Of a stretch of DNA of 64,000 bases, positions 37,854 through 47,246 are shown one piece after another. The stretch spans positions 78,836 through 142,835 of the forward strand of contig NZ_CABFWF030000013.1 in the NCBI RefSeq assembly GCF_902153245.2, written 5' to 3'. The notes beneath the pieces are model-generated. The model made no database searches and was not told the DNA's origin. It was given only the letters and a program-made list of their open reading frames with translations. This DNA is from Pseudorhizobium endolithicum (lineage in GTDB: Bacteria > Pseudomonadota > Alphaproteobacteria > Rhizobiales > Rhizobiaceae). Position 1 is the first letter of the stretch. Every line of letters begins with the position of its first letter. Position numbers and translations under genes: made by a program.

Positions 37854-38248
37854 GTCGGTGAGGACGTGGATTTTGGTGGTTTGCCCGCCGCGCGAAGGTC
37901 CGATAGCCTGATTTTTCGCCCCCCTTTGCCGCCATGGGCCGAGCGGTGCGCCTTGACGTAGGTGCTGTCGATGGAGGTGCTTTTGGTGACTGCGCCAGAC
38001 GTCGCGAGCGCCTCGACCAATTCAGTCCAGAACCGTTTGCGAGACCAACGGTTGAAGCGGTTGTAGACCGTGGTCGAAGGGCCATAGTCGCCCGGGCAAT
38101 CGCACCACCGGCAGCCGACCTTGAGAACGTGGATGATGCCGGAGATCACTCGACGATCATCGACCCGGCGAGCCCCGCCCTTGTTCCTCGGCAACAGGGG
38201 CTCAATGACCGCCCATTGCTCGTCCGACAGCCAGAACAAGCGCCCCAT
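37850..38248 (-). CDS. IS5-family transposase, first frame
   Basis: Encodes MGRLFWLSDEQWAVIEPLLP, then HVLKVGCRWCDCPGDYGPST and the first catalytic Asp in SIDSTYVKAHRSA. This is the N-terminal half of an IS427-group transposase. The reading departs from the conserved one after HGGKGG, where a run of G and A residues (near 37910-37925) allows a -1 shift into the second frame, giving GAKNQAIGPSRGG. Programmed frameshifting is usual in this group. Confidence 0.85.
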   Translation of the reverse strand: MGRLFWLSDEQWAVIEPLLPRNKGGARRVDDRRVISGIIHVLKVGCRWCDCPGDYGPSTTVYNRFNRWSRKRFWTELVEALATSGAVTKSTSIDSTYVKAHRSAHGGKGGRKIRLSDLRAAGKPPKSTSSPT

Positions 38249-38550
38249 TCAAGCCTCCAATCCATTGATTGGGAACCTTGAATCCGATTTGCCGCAGCAA
38301 ATCAACATGATCAATGGGTTTCGACCCTAGAGGCGCGTGCCAGCCAGCCAGTTAGAAATGCGACACTCGGCATCTCGTCTGGCTCTGACGATCAGCCCCC
38401 GATCCGACCGGCTGTGCCGGGTTGCAAGGAAGGAGCGGGGGCGGGTGAAAGAACACCTCTTCGGCTTTAGCTTTCTCAATAGCAATTGTTCAGTCGCCGG
38501 CTGATACTCGCTTCTATCTGAATTGAGCGGGTAGGGATCAAAGCTGCACG

Positions 38551-39288
38551 ATGCTTCCGGAAATCAAGCTGCAGGGTGACGTCGATGTCGCCGCGCTGTC
38601 ACCTCTTCTTCGCGGCATGCTTCTGTCCGTTGCCTATGCTGACGGTGAGGGTGGCATAGGATTGACCGCGACCGGCGCCATGAACCGCAAGTTCGTGCAT
38701 TGGGCGGCTGTAAACTTCCTCTGGCCCGACTTCACGGCCGAAGATCTCTACAGCATGAACAAAGTGCTGAATGAAAGCGACATGCCGCCGCTCTGGGTCG
38801 TGCGCGACATGACCCGCCATCTGAAGCTGCTTCGCCGGAAAAAGAATGTTCTGCTGCCAACCAAACGAGGTCGCGAGTTTCTGCTGAACCCGCAAGCCTT
38901 CTTCGATCTCGTCGCCACAGACTATCTCTACTCGTATGTCCATGCCACCGAGCGGGAAGCTGAGGTGCAAGCGCGCCTACGCTGGTGGCGCATGTTCCTC
39001 AACCTTCTTAATATCAAGGCCAGAGAAGGTTGCACGCCATTGGATGTTGTAAAAATCCTCAATCCAGACTTCGCGCCCCTGTCAGACACCGAAATGACCC
39101 TGGAAGCCTGGGAGCTCAAATCCGATCTCCAATATGGCGTCCTGCGGCGCCTGTGCTGGCTGGGCCTGCTTTATGAGGCACGAGAAGGGCTCACGCTTCT
39201 TCAAGACGGAGTCTTCCACAAGACGCCACTTTGGTCCGCCTGCCTCCAATTGGAGTCAGATACGCAAAGCGATATCGGCGTGCATTGA
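38551..39288 (+). CDS. Hypothetical protein, possible transposon passenger
   Basis: A 245-residue soluble protein with no recognised family. It is rich in Leu, Arg and Trp, looks mainly helical, and its middle (VRDMTRHLKLLRRKKNVLLP, then KRGREFLLNP) suggests a winged-helix-like unit. It converges on the ISNCY transposase with only 6 bp between stop codons. With the matching repeats at 38348 and 40825 this suggests it travels with the element. An alternative is a host gene truncated by the insertion. The ATG start has no strong ribosome binding site. Confidence 0.6.
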   Translation: MLPEIKLQGDVDVAALSPLLRGMLLSVAYADGEGGIGLTATGAMNRKFVHWAAVNFLWPDFTAEDLYSMNKVLNESDMPPLWVVRDMTRHLKLLRRKKNVLLPTKRGREFLLNPQAFFDLVATDYLYSYVHATEREAEVQARLRWWRMFLNLLNIKAREGCTPLDVVKILNPDFAPLSDTEMTLEAWELKSDLQYGVLRRLCWLGLLYEAREGLTLLQDGVFHKTPLWSACLQLESDTQSDIGVH

Positions 39289-39294
39289 CGCCCT

Positions 39295-40761
39295 TTATTC
39301 CGCAGCCGACTGCCTCAATAACGCTTTCTCCCGCCGTGCGATCACCGCCGGATCGTTCATGTAATCCGTTCTCGGCTTGCGTCCACGCTTCTGGTAGCCG
39401 TTCCCCGTGCTGCCATCGCGAATGCCGAACATATGGTCCGTCTGCCCAGTTCGCCGTGGTCCGCCCTTGCTGCGCTGCTGCTCCCGCCCAGCCTGCAGCT
39501 CGGCGACAACAGACAGCATGTCGTCCAACCGCTTGTTATCGACGACCTCGGCGCGATGCACGGAGCGTAACGTGTCAAAGGTTCTGTAGGGCAGGGCAAA
39601 GCTCTCGTGCATGATCTCGAGACGCCCGTCCGGATAGTCGCAAACGACGACCTTCTTACCCGCCAGGGATCTGGAAAGATCTGTCGGATCAAGGATGAAC
39701 AGCACCTTGTCATAGCGCAGCGTCAAAGCCTGCGACAGCGTGCGAACTTCCTTGCGGCACATGGCGCCATCGAGGTTCTCATGGTTGGCCAACGGCCGGT
39801 GCATGTCCTTCGGATTGCGCGGCGGCTTGCCGAAACGCGCGTTGAAATCCGCAATGAACTCAGGTGCATAGGCATTGGCTGCTTCGATTGTATCGATACC
39901 CCGAAGCCGCATCTCCTTGACCAACCGATCCTGCAATGTCTGGTTGGCACGTTCCACACGGCCCTTGGCCTGCGGAGTGTTGGCGCAGATGATGTCGATG
40001 TTCAGCTCATAGAGCGCCTGACCAAACTGTGTCAGGCCGCTCGTCCGGTCCTTCTCCGACGCATGCGTGGAGCGAAATACACCATGCTTGTCACTATAGA
40101 AAGCCAGCGGTTTGCCCCATTGCTGCAGATAGGCCTTGGTCGCGTGCAGATAGTTGAATGTGTTCTCCGATCCGGCAAACCGTAGATGCAGCAGCTTGCC
40201 GGTGGCGTCGTCGATATAGACGAGCAGGGCGCATTTGGGCCCACGGTTCTCGAACCACCAGTGATGCGAGCCATCGATCTGCACCAGTTCGCCAAAGCAA
40301 TCACGCCGGCCGCGTGGCTGGAAAACCCGTTTCTTGCGTTCTCTGCGTGAGACCCAGATACCAGCCTCGGTCATCCATTGTCGCAGCGTCTCCTTGGCGA
40401 CAGAGATATGGTGCAGCTCGATCAGCTTCTCACGCGCCAGCGTCGGACCGAAATCCAGATAGCGCTCGCGGATCAGATCCAGCGCCGCATTGCGAAACTC
40501 CTCGCTATGACGCCGATTGCTCGGTTGAGATCGCTTCTTCGAAACAAGCCCGGCCGGACCATCCCGATCATAGGCTTGCAGCAGCCGATGGACCTGACTT
40601 CGACTGAGGTCGAGCCGTTCGGCCGCCTGGACGACGCTCAGGCGTTCGTCACGGATCTCTGGATGAGTTCGAGGCGATGCAACTCTTTCTGCGACATGGT
40701 GATCATAAAGGACATGACGACTCCAACCGCTCATGGTCTCGACCAGGCTGAAGATCGTCAT
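39295..40761 (-). CDS. ISNCY-family transposase (IS1202-like)
   Basis: A 488-residue transposase. An N-terminal helix-turn-helix (LSVVQAAERLDLSRSQVHRL) is followed by a DDE integrase core: first Asp in LVQIDGSHHWWFE, second Asp in FYSDKHGVF and Glu in KGRVERANQTLQDRLVKEMR. The C-terminal part (LDPTDLSRSLAGKKVVV) is typical of the group. The frame is open to 40911, but ATG 40761 (preceded by ggagcaagg) gives the family N-terminus. It appears intact. Confidence 0.88.
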   Translation of the reverse strand: MTIFSLVETMSGWSRHVLYDHHVAERVASPRTHPEIRDERLSVVQAAERLDLSRSQVHRLLQAYDRDGPAGLVSKKRSQPSNRRHSEEFRNAALDLIRERYLDFGPTLAREKLIELHHISVAKETLRQWMTEAGIWVSRRERKKRVFQPRGRRDCFGELVQIDGSHHWWFENRGPKCALLVYIDDATGKLLHLRFAGSENTFNYLHATKAYLQQWGKPLAFYSDKHGVFRSTHASEKDRTSGLTQFGQALYELNIDIICANTPQAKGRVERANQTLQDRLVKEMRLRGIDTIEAANAYAPEFIADFNARFGKPPRNPKDMHRPLANHENLDGAMCRKEVRTLSQALTLRYDKVLFILDPTDLSRSLAGKKVVVCDYPDGRLEIMHESFALPYRTFDTLRSVHRAEVVDNKRLDDMLSVVAELQAGREQQRSKGGPRRTGQTDHMFGIRDGSTGNGYQKRGRKPRTDYMNDPAVIARREKALLRQSAAE

Positions 40762-40949
40762 CCTTGCTCCCAACGTTGGCTTTGACCAGTGCGTCGAGAG
40801 GCGAGACTGTCGCATCTCTAACTGGCCCAACTGTCGCATTACTAAATAGCCGCTACAAATCAAAATCGCATAAGATAGATTATGGAACTGAACGATAGTT
40901 ATTTTATACAAGTTCTTTGGCGGCGCCGGTTATCTTGGCGTCTCAACCG

Positions 40950-41771
40950 CTAAGGCAACGTCACGTCAAAGTCGAAGCTCAGGCCGTCATAGGCCGGCAC
41001 CACGTGATCCGGCGTCGACGCCATCACGGCATCATAGTCCAGCGGCGTGTGCATGTGCGTCAGCACGGCCTTCTTCGGCTGGAGTATCCGGATCCATTCA
41101 AGCGCCTGTTCAAGCGAAAGATGGCTGGGATGATGGTGATGCTGAAGCGCGTCAATCACGAGCAGGTCCAGCCCCTTGAGCCTGTCCTGGCTTTCCGGGG
41201 GAAAATCGCTCACATCGCTGCAATACGCGACATCGCCGAAGCGGAAGCCGAGCGAATGGATATCGCCGTGTACCTGTCTATGGGCCAGCACCTCGACCGG
41301 GCCGCCGTCGCCATGGATGATCGTAGGCTTTTCCAACGATCCGATGATGCGCGGTTCGACGATCGGCGGATAGTTGCCGCCCGGCGGGGTCTCGAGGCAA
41401 TATCCGAATCCTTGTCTGATGCGATCCATGGTGAAGGCATCGGCATAGATCGGAATTCTGCTGCGCTGAACGTGGTAATAACCCCTCAGATCGTCGATGC
41501 CATGGAGATGATCGGCATGGCCATGGGTGTAGAGAACCGCATCGAGGCGCTTCACCTGCGCAGAGATCATCTGCTCCCGGAAATCCGGGCCGGTGTCGAC
41601 GACGATCGTCGTCCGGGCGCCGTCAGGCCCGATCTGTTCCACGAGAAAGGCGGCGCGCGTGCGGCGGTTGCGGGGGTTGTCCGGGTTGCAGGCGCCCCAG
41701 TCTCCGTTGATGCGTGGAACCCCTGGTGAGGATGCGCAGCCGAGGACGGTGAAGCGGCGGCGATAGCCCAT
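40950..41771 (-). CDS. MBL-fold metallo-hydrolase (PhnP-like)
   Basis: A 273-residue metallo-beta-lactamase-fold hydrolase. The metal motif LYTHGHADHLHGIDDLRGYY near residue 80, CSDVSDFP near 186, HHHHPSHLSLEQAL near 213 and the late THMHTPLDY His are present. It resembles the PhnP cyclic-phosphodiesterase branch, but its substrate is not established. The ATG at 41771 overlaps the tatD stop, giving translational coupling. The tatD-MBL pair is conserved in Rhizobiaceae downstream of metG. Confidence 0.87.
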   Translation of the reverse strand: MGYRRRFTVLGCASSPGVPRINGDWGACNPDNPRNRRTRAAFLVEQIGPDGARTTIVVDTGPDFREQMISAQVKRLDAVLYTHGHADHLHGIDDLRGYYHVQRSRIPIYADAFTMDRIRQGFGYCLETPPGGNYPPIVEPRIIGSLEKPTIIHGDGGPVEVLAHRQVHGDIHSLGFRFGDVAYCSDVSDFPPESQDRLKGLDLLVIDALQHHHHPSHLSLEQALEWIRILQPKKAVLTHMHTPLDYDAVMASTPDHVVPAYDGLSFDFDVTLP

Positions 41772-42559
41772 CACCCTTGCACCCGCGGCATCTTGGAGAA
41801 GATGCGGAATGCATTTTCGGTGGTGAGCTGCGCAATCTCCGCGAACGTCAAGCCCAGCGTGTCGGCCAGAATTTCGGCAGTATTCACCACATAGGCCGGC
41901 TCGTTCCGTTTTCCCCGCCAGCGTTTCGGTGCCAGATACGGCGCGTCGGTCTCCACCAGCAGCCGATCGTGCGGAATGGACCTGGCAATTTCCCGCAGTT
42001 CCTCGGACTTCGGGAATGTCAGGATGCCGGAGAAGGAGATATAGCCGCCCAGTTCGACGCCGGTGCGGGCAAGTTCGGCGCCGGAGGAGAAGCAGTGGAG
42101 AATGAAGGGGAAAGCCCCCTTCCCGCTTTCTTCCGTCAGGATAGAGATCATATCCGCATCGGCGCTGCGGCTGTGGATCACCAGCGGGAGCTGCGTCCGG
42201 CGGGCAGCTTCGATATGACGGCGGAAACCGGTCTGCTGATCTTCAGGCTTCTGAGTGTCGTAGAAGTAATCGAGCCCCGCCTCGCCGATCGCGACGATCT
42301 TGTCGTGGCTTTCCGCCAGTCGCACGAGATCGTCGGCCGTGACGTCCAGCTCTTCGCCGGCGTTGTTGGGATGCGTGCCGACGGAGCAGAAAACGGAAGG
42401 GTACCGCTCAGTGAGGGTCAGCAGGCTCTCGAGCTTGCGCACCCGTGTCGAGATCGTCACCATCTGCGCAACCCCGGCTTGATGGGCGCGAGAGACGAGG
42501 TCGTCCCGCTCCGCGTCGAAGTCGGAGAAGTCCAGATGGCAATGGGTGTCGATCAGCAT
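41771..42559 (-). CDS. tatD: TatD-family metal-dependent deoxyribonuclease
   Basis: A 262-residue TIM-barrel hydrolase of the TatD family. The metal motif MLIDTHCHLDFSDFD opens the protein, GEAGLDYFYD provides the Glu, RRTQLPLVIHSRSAD the His, FILHCFSS the next His, and LLVETDAPYLAPKRWRGKRN the late Asp with the family signature. The ATG at 42559 follows metG by 10 bp; the frame is open upstream into metG but only as chance reading. Family members are 3'-5' exonucleases active on DNA repair intermediates. Confidence 0.92.
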   Translation of the reverse strand: MLIDTHCHLDFSDFDAERDDLVSRAHQAGVAQMVTISTRVRKLESLLTLTERYPSVFCSVGTHPNNAGEELDVTADDLVRLAESHDKIVAIGEAGLDYFYDTQKPEDQQTGFRRHIEAARRTQLPLVIHSRSADADMISILTEESGKGAFPFILHCFSSGAELARTGVELGGYISFSGILTFPKSEELREIARSIPHDRLLVETDAPYLAPKRWRGKRNEPAYVVNTAEILADTLGLTFAEIAQLTTENAFRIFSKMPRVQG

Positions 42560-42569
42560 GGCGTTGGGC

Positions 42570-44126
42570 TCACGCGTCCGCTTCCGGCGCGACATAGCGG
42601 GGAAACACCGGCTTCGGCGCTTCGAGGGGCGTCCCCGGCACGAGGCGGCCAGCCTCTCCGAGCGCCGAGAAATCGCGCCTGTCGGCGGGAGCCGCCACCA
42701 GATCCAGGAGCTTGGCGGCTGCATCCGGCGTATAGGGCTGCAACAGGATTGCGATCTGCCGGACCACCTCGGCGGTGACATAGAGCACGGTGCCCATTCG
42801 CACCGGATCGGTCTTCTTCAGCGCCCAGGGTTCCTGGCCGGCAAAATACCGGTCTGTTTCGGAAACGACGGCGATGATCGCGGCGAGCGCCTTGTGGATC
42901 ATCTGCCTGTCCATCTCCTCACGGCAGGTTTCCAGCATCGCGTCGGCGGAGGCAAGCATCGCCTTGTCCTCGTCCGTCAGCTCCGCCGGATCGGGAATCC
43001 TGCCGTCGCAATTCTTGACGATCATGGAAAGCGAACGGCTGGCAAGATTGCCGATACCGTTGGCCAGATCGGCATTGATCCGCGTGCCGATCGCCTCTTC
43101 GCTGTAGCTGCCGTCCTGGCCGAAGGAGACTTCGCGCAGGAAGAAGTAGCGTACCTGGTCGAGACCGAAGTGCTCCACCAGGTTGACCGGGTCGACAACA
43201 TTGCCGAGCGACTTCGACATCTTCTCGCCCTTGTTGAGCAGGAAGCCGTGGGCGAAGACGCGCTTGGGCAGCGGCAGGCCTGCCGACATCAGGAACGCCG
43301 GCCAGTAGACGGCGTGGAACCGAATGATGTCCTTGCCGATGATATGGGCATCCGCCGGCCAATACTTCGCACGAGGACCGTCGCCGTCGCTCAGGTATCC
43401 CGTCGCCGTAACGTAGTTGGTCAGTGCATCCACCCACACATACATCACATGCGCCGGATCGTTCGGAACCTTGATGCCCCAGTCGAACGTGGTCCGCGAG
43501 ATCGAAAGGTCCTTCAGGCCCGACTTTACGAACGAGATGACCTCATTGCGGCGTTCCGCGGGCCCGATGAAGCCGGGCTGCTCCTCGTAGAGCTTCAGAA
43601 GCCTGTCCTGGTAGGCGGACAGTTTGAAGAAATAGCTTTCCTCCTGCACCCACTCCACGGGAGTGCCCTGCGGCCCATAACGTATGCCGTCCGGACGCAC
43701 CTCGGTTTCGTCTTCCTGATAATAGGCCTCGTCCCGCACCGAGTACCATCCGGCATAGCTATCCTTGTAGATATCGCCGTTGGCCGCCATCCGGTTCCAT
43801 ATCTCGCGGCAGGCCTCGTGGTGGCGCGGTTCGGTGGTGCGGATGAAGTCGTCGTTGGAAGCGTTCAGCAGCCGGCCCATCTCACGGAATTCGGCGGAGT
43901 TGCGCGCCGCCAGTGCCGCAGGCTCGATTCCCTCTGCCCGTGCCGTCTGCTGCATCTTCTGCCCATGCTCGTCCGTCCCCGTCAGGAAGAACACGTCCTT
44001 CCCGTCGAGCCGCTGGAAGCGCGCCATCGCATCCGTCGCGATCAGTTCGTAGGCGTGGCCGATATGCGGCTTGCCGTTCGGATAGGAGATCGCGGTGGTG
44101 ATGTAATAGGGGGTCTTGTCCGGCAT
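42570..44126 (-). CDS. metG: Methionyl-tRNA synthetase
   Basis: A 518-residue class I aminoacyl-tRNA synthetase that charges methionine onto tRNA-Met. The HIGH-type motif is in [32 protein letters not shown] follows, and the KMSKS motif is [15 protein letters not shown]. The protein ends after the anticodon-binding domain without a C-terminal EMAP-like dimerisation domain, which is the short form usual in alphaproteobacteria. It lies in the operon tmk-holB-metG-tatD-MBL, 84 bp after holB. Essential gene. Confidence 0.97.
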   Translation of the reverse strand: MPDKTPYYITTAISYPNGKPHIGHAYELIATDAMARFQRLDGKDVFFLTGTDEHGQKMQQTARAEGIEPAALAARNSAEFREMGRLLNASNDDFIRTTEPRHHEACREIWNRMAANGDIYKDSYAGWYSVRDEAYYQEDETEVRPDGIRYGPQGTPVEWVQEESYFFKLSAYQDRLLKLYEEQPGFIGPAERRNEVISFVKSGLKDLSISRTTFDWGIKVPNDPAHVMYVWVDALTNYVTATGYLSDGDGPRAKYWPADAHIIGKDIIRFHAVYWPAFLMSAGLPLPKRVFAHGFLLNKGEKMSKSLGNVVDPVNLVEHFGLDQVRYFFLREVSFGQDGSYSEEAIGTRINADLANGIGNLASRSLSMIVKNCDGRIPDPAELTDEDKAMLASADAMLETCREEMDRQMIHKALAAIIAVVSETDRYFAGQEPWALKKTDPVRMGTVLYVTAEVVRQIAILLQPYTPDAAAKLLDLVAAPADRRDFSALGEAGRLVPGTPLEAPKPVFPRYVAPEADA

Positions 44127-44210
44127 CGTTGCACTCGAGCACTGTGGATATGGTCACGGCTCTTAGCGCATGTTTCGCAGCAGCGAAACCCATAGTTCGC
44201 CGAGCAGCCT

Positions 44211-45236
44211 TCAGCCGCGGGCCGACTGCAGGATCGACAGCAGCGTCTGCTTCCGGTCGAGGTTGTAGGCCTGCGATATGCCGATCTTCTCGTTGATCTC
44301 GCTGGCGAGTCGTGCATAGCGATCCGCCGAGGCGAGGCTGCCGCCGATCGCCGCGCGGCGTGCCTGCTCGACCAGGTGATCGCCGAGATGTTCCAGGAAG
44401 AAGCTCAGGAGCACCTCCGCATCCTTTGCGGAAAGCACGTCGGCCAGCCGGTGCATCGCCTTCCTTGCGGCCGGACCGTCGGCTGCAAGCATTTCGTTGA
44501 AGGCTTCGATGATATCCGCCCCGCCGTAGTTGAGGAGCTTGAGCGCCTGCGAGACGCTTCCCTTGGACATTGCAAGCACGGTTTCTTCCGTGCGCCCGCC
44601 CTCCAGCGACAGCCCGAGCGCGCTGAGCGACTGCGAAAGGTCCGTGTCGCTGAGCGGAGACAGGCGAAGCGGCAGGCAGCGCGACCGGATGGTCGGCAAC
44701 AGCTTTCCGGGAGCGTGCGAGAGGACGAGGAACAATGACCGCCGGGGTGGCTCCTCGAGGATCTTCAGGATCGCGTTGGCCGCATTCCGGTTGAGATCGT
44801 CGGCGGGATCGATGATCACGATCCTCCAGTTGCCGGTTCCGGATGTTTGCGCGAAAAAATGCCCGGCCCGGCGCACTTCCTCGACCGTGATGGCCGTCTT
44901 GGTCTTCCCGGTCTTCTCGTCCACCGGCCGGGTGAGATGCAGCACGTTGTGGGATGCACCCGAGGCGATTTGCCGGGCGACGGCGGAATCCGGATCCGGA
45001 GCCGACAGATGATCAGGCGCCGTCTCTGGGTCCGGATGGGCGAGAACGTGATTGGCGAAGCGGAAGGCAAGGGTGGCCTTGCCGATGCCTTCCGGCCCTT
45101 CGATCAGGATCGCATGATGTCCCTTGCCCGAGCTGTAGCTGCGGGCGAGAAAGGCCTCGGCGGCCTGATGCCCGAAAAGATGCGGATTGCGTGCCGGAGC
45201 CACGGCACCGTCCAGGACGTGCACATCCTCGCTCAT
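44211..45236 (-). CDS. holB: DNA polymerase III delta-prime subunit
   Basis: A 341-residue AAA+ clamp-loader protein. The Walker A-like motif is [18 protein letters not shown] near residues 44-61; [20 protein letters not shown] is the Walker B/sensor region; and [20 protein letters not shown] then TIRSRC is the SRC motif expected for delta-prime. Unlike gamma-proteobacterial delta-prime, the P-loop Lys is present. The start overlaps the tmk stop by ATGA. It helps load the beta clamp during replication. Confidence 0.93.
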   Translation of the reverse strand: MSEDVHVLDGAVAPARNPHLFGHQAAEAFLARSYSSGKGHHAILIEGPEGIGKATLAFRFANHVLAHPDPETAPDHLSAPDPDSAVARQIASGASHNVLHLTRPVDEKTGKTKTAITVEEVRRAGHFFAQTSGTGNWRIVIIDPADDLNRNAANAILKILEEPPRRSLFLVLSHAPGKLLPTIRSRCLPLRLSPLSDTDLSQSLSALGLSLEGGRTEETVLAMSKGSVSQALKLLNYGGADIIEAFNEMLAADGPAARKAMHRLADVLSAKDAEVLLSFFLEHLGDHLVEQARRAAIGGSLASADRYARLASEINEKIGISQAYNLDRKQTLLSILQSARG

Positions 45237-45931
45237 CCGACCGTTTCCGCGTCTGTCGTCTCAGTCGCTGCCTGATGTCGTGCCAGCGGCTCGACGATGG
45301 CGAGCACCCTGGCGGCGATCTCTTCTTCGGGGCGATCGGCGTCGACGACGTGGCATCGGTCGGGATCGGCCGTCGCGATCTCCAGATAAGCTTCCCGACG
45401 TTTCTCGTGCGTCTGCAATTCCTCCTTCTCGAACCGGTCGGGAGCCGCTTCCCCGCCCCTGGTGCGCGCCCTGGCGAGCCCCTTCTCGGCCGGCAGGTCG
45501 AGGATGATGGTACAATCGGGCCGGACGCCATTGATGGCGATCCTTTGCAGGATCTCCAGGTATTCGGGCTCCAGGTTGCCGGTGACCCCCTGATAGACCC
45601 GGGACGAATCGATGAAACGGTCGCAGAGCACGATTGCCCCCCGTTCGAGCGCGGGCCTGATCACCTCTTCCACGTGATCGTTGCGTGCAGCGGCGAACAG
45701 CATCGCTTCCATCCGGATGCCGAATTCCTCCGCTGCTCCGGACAGGAGGACATGCCGTACGGCCTCCGCGCCCGCTGAGCCACCTGGCTCACGGGTGACA
45801 AGGACATCACGGCCGCTCAGCCGAAGCGAATCCGCGAGACGCCGAATCTGGGTGGACTTTCCTGCCCCCTCGCCGCCTTCGAACGTTACAAACAATCCTG
45901 GTCGCGTTGCCAAACCGATTGAGCTCTTCAT
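45233..45931 (-). CDS. tmk: Thymidylate kinase
   Basis: A 232-residue dTMP kinase. The P-loop [15 protein letters not shown] at residues 14-28, [14 protein letters not shown] with the dTMP-binding DR-like element, and [14 protein letters not shown] near 98 are all present; the LID region ([16 protein letters not shown]) is basic. The enzyme makes dTDP from dTMP. It heads the operon with holB and metG and lies 84 bp downstream of dac. Confidence 0.96.
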   Translation of the reverse strand: MKSSIGLATRPGLFVTFEGGEGAGKSTQIRRLADSLRLSGRDVLVTREPGGSAGAEAVRHVLLSGAAEEFGIRMEAMLFAAARNDHVEEVIRPALERGAIVLCDRFIDSSRVYQGVTGNLEPEYLEILQRIAINGVRPDCTIILDLPAEKGLARARTRGGEAAPDRFEKEELQTHEKRREAYLEIATADPDRCHVVDADRPEEEIAARVLAIVEPLARHQAATETTDAETVG

Positions 45932-46015
45932 GCTTCCCGGACCGCTGCAGGCCGGGCTTCCTGATGGTGTTCGACTGTGTACCGCATCTGCCGGTGGGAT
46001 GTAACCTCTGCGGGC

Positions 46016-47179
46016 TTAGAGCCAGAAGAACATCAGTTCCAGCAATGCGTCGGTGGCCTTGGAGACAAGGCTGCCGGTCCCGACAGGATGCGCGGCCACC
46101 AGGTCCACCTCCCGAACAAGCCGCTCTCCCGCAAAGATCCGCAAGGTGCCGACCGCCTGGCCCTCGACCACCGGCGCCCGCAGCGGCCAGTTGTAGACGA
46201 TCCTCCCCGTCAGCCTCTCGGGATTCTCGGAAGGCAGGTATATGTCGATGGGCTCCTTCGCGACAAGGTCGACATAGCGCGTCTCCCCTCCATAGATGCT
46301 GGCCTGCCCGACCACCTCGCCCGGAGCGAAGAGCACTTTGGTTTCGAAGGAGGAAAGCCCCCACTCGAGGATTCGGCGGGCCTCCTCCAGGCGTTCCTTG
46401 TCGCTGGCCAGTCCGCCCAATGCGAGAAACAGCCGGGTCCCGTCACGTTCGATCGAGGCGACTACCGCATAGCCTGCGCCCTCCGCATAGCCCGCGCCCA
46501 GGCCGTCGACACCCATGTTGAGCGCCAGCAACGGGTTCTTGTTCCGCTGGAATATCTTGTTCCATTCGAAATCCGGTTGCGCATACAGCGGGTAATATTC
46601 CGGATATTCCCGATGGATATGCCGTGCCAGTTCGACGAGGTCCCTTGCGGTCGTATAACTCTGCGCCTCCGGCAGCCCGGTCGCATTCCCGAACGTGGAG
46701 CGTCCCAGGCCGAGATCCTTCGCGCGTGCCGTCATCCGGGCCGCGAATTCCGCTTCGGTACCGCTGATGCCCTCGGCCAGGATGATGCAGCCGTCATTGG
46801 CGTTCTGGATCACGACGCCCCTGATCAGGTCGCTAACGGGGACCTCCGACTTGAGGGCAGCGAACATCGTCGTAGTTCCGGAGGGAGCACCGCCCTTGCG
46901 CCACGCGTATTCCGTCACCGGAAAACGGTCCTCCAGGGATATCTCGCCGCGTTTCAAGGCGCTGAAGACGACCTCCATCGTCATCAGCTTTGCCAGCGAT
47001 GCGGGAGAGAAGGCCTGGTTCTCGTTGGCCGCGAGCAGGACGGTCCCCGTCTTCGCCTCCACGAGATAGGCCTGCCGTGCCTTCGTCGCGAAAGCCGGCG
47101 CAGCATCCTGCGCGGCTGCGAACTGCACCACCAGAAGCGCCTGCAGAACTGCGGATAGGATGAAGACCAAAAGCCTCAT
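46016..47179 (-). CDS. D-alanyl-D-alanine carboxypeptidase family protein with altered KTG and SxN boxes
   Basis: A 387-residue low-molecular-weight penicillin-binding protein (DacC/DacF family). A signal peptide (LLVFILSAVLQALLVVQFAA) is followed by the SxxK motif in FSPASLAKLMT. The usual SxN motif reads NAN (VIQNANDGC), and the usual KTG box reads GAG (VDGLGAGYAEGAGY, about 46490-46498). The PBP5-like C-terminal domain and a hydrophobic end (LLELMFFWL) are kept. Since Ser of SxN and Lys of KTG take part in catalysis, activity may be reduced or the protein may be a structural paralogue. ATG 47179 has a ggag site and is preferred to 47194. Confidence 0.88.
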   Translation of the reverse strand: MRLLVFILSAVLQALLVVQFAAAQDAAPAFATKARQAYLVEAKTGTVLLAANENQAFSPASLAKLMTMEVVFSALKRGEISLEDRFPVTEYAWRKGGAPSGTTTMFAALKSEVPVSDLIRGVVIQNANDGCIILAEGISGTEAEFAARMTARAKDLGLGRSTFGNATGLPEAQSYTTARDLVELARHIHREYPEYYPLYAQPDFEWNKIFQRNKNPLLALNMGVDGLGAGYAEGAGYAVVASIERDGTRLFLALGGLASDKERLEEARRILEWGLSSFETKVLFAPGEVVGQASIYGGETRYVDLVAKEPIDIYLPSENPERLTGRIVYNWPLRAPVVEGQAVGTLRIFAGERLVREVDLVAAHPVGTGSLVSKATDALLELMFFWL

Positions 47180-47246
47180 GATTGCTCCACGCATGCCCGG
47201 AGGACACGCGTATCAATATGATACGGAAGCCACAATCACGTTATGG

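Larger units (their letters stand above)
37477..38330 (-). mobile_element. IS5-family insertion sequence (IS427-like group)
   Basis: An 850-bp element bounded by related terminal sequences: CTAGGGTTCAGACTCAATC at the left and, in reverse complement, CTAGGGTCGAAACCCATTG at the right. CTAG stands at both ends and may be the duplicated target. The transposase is encoded in two overlapping frames. Both ends and both frames are present, so it may still be active. Confidence 0.8.
38348..40850. mobile_element. ISNCY-type element with possible passenger gene
   Basis: The transposase at 39295-40761 is preceded (on its strand) by ccagttagagatgcgacag (40825 to 40807). A closely similar sequence, ccagttagaaatgcgacac, lies in inverted orientation at 38348-38366, about 930 bp beyond the transposase stop. 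If these are the subterminal repeats, the element is about 2.5 kb and contains the gene at 38551. Outer ends are not resolved; the left one lies 18 bp from the IS5 element. Confidence 0.45.

Noticed and set aside
40917..41729. 270-codon plus-strand frame opposite the MBL-fold gene
   Set aside because: Shadow; the minus strand has the metallo-hydrolase motifs.
42546..44195. 549-codon plus-strand frame opposite metG
   Set aside because: Antisense shadow in GC-rich coding DNA; metG on the minus strand has all family motifs.
45977..47158. 393-codon plus-strand frame opposite dac
   Set aside because: Shadow of the carboxypeptidase gene; Arg/His-rich, no motif, no ribosome binding site.
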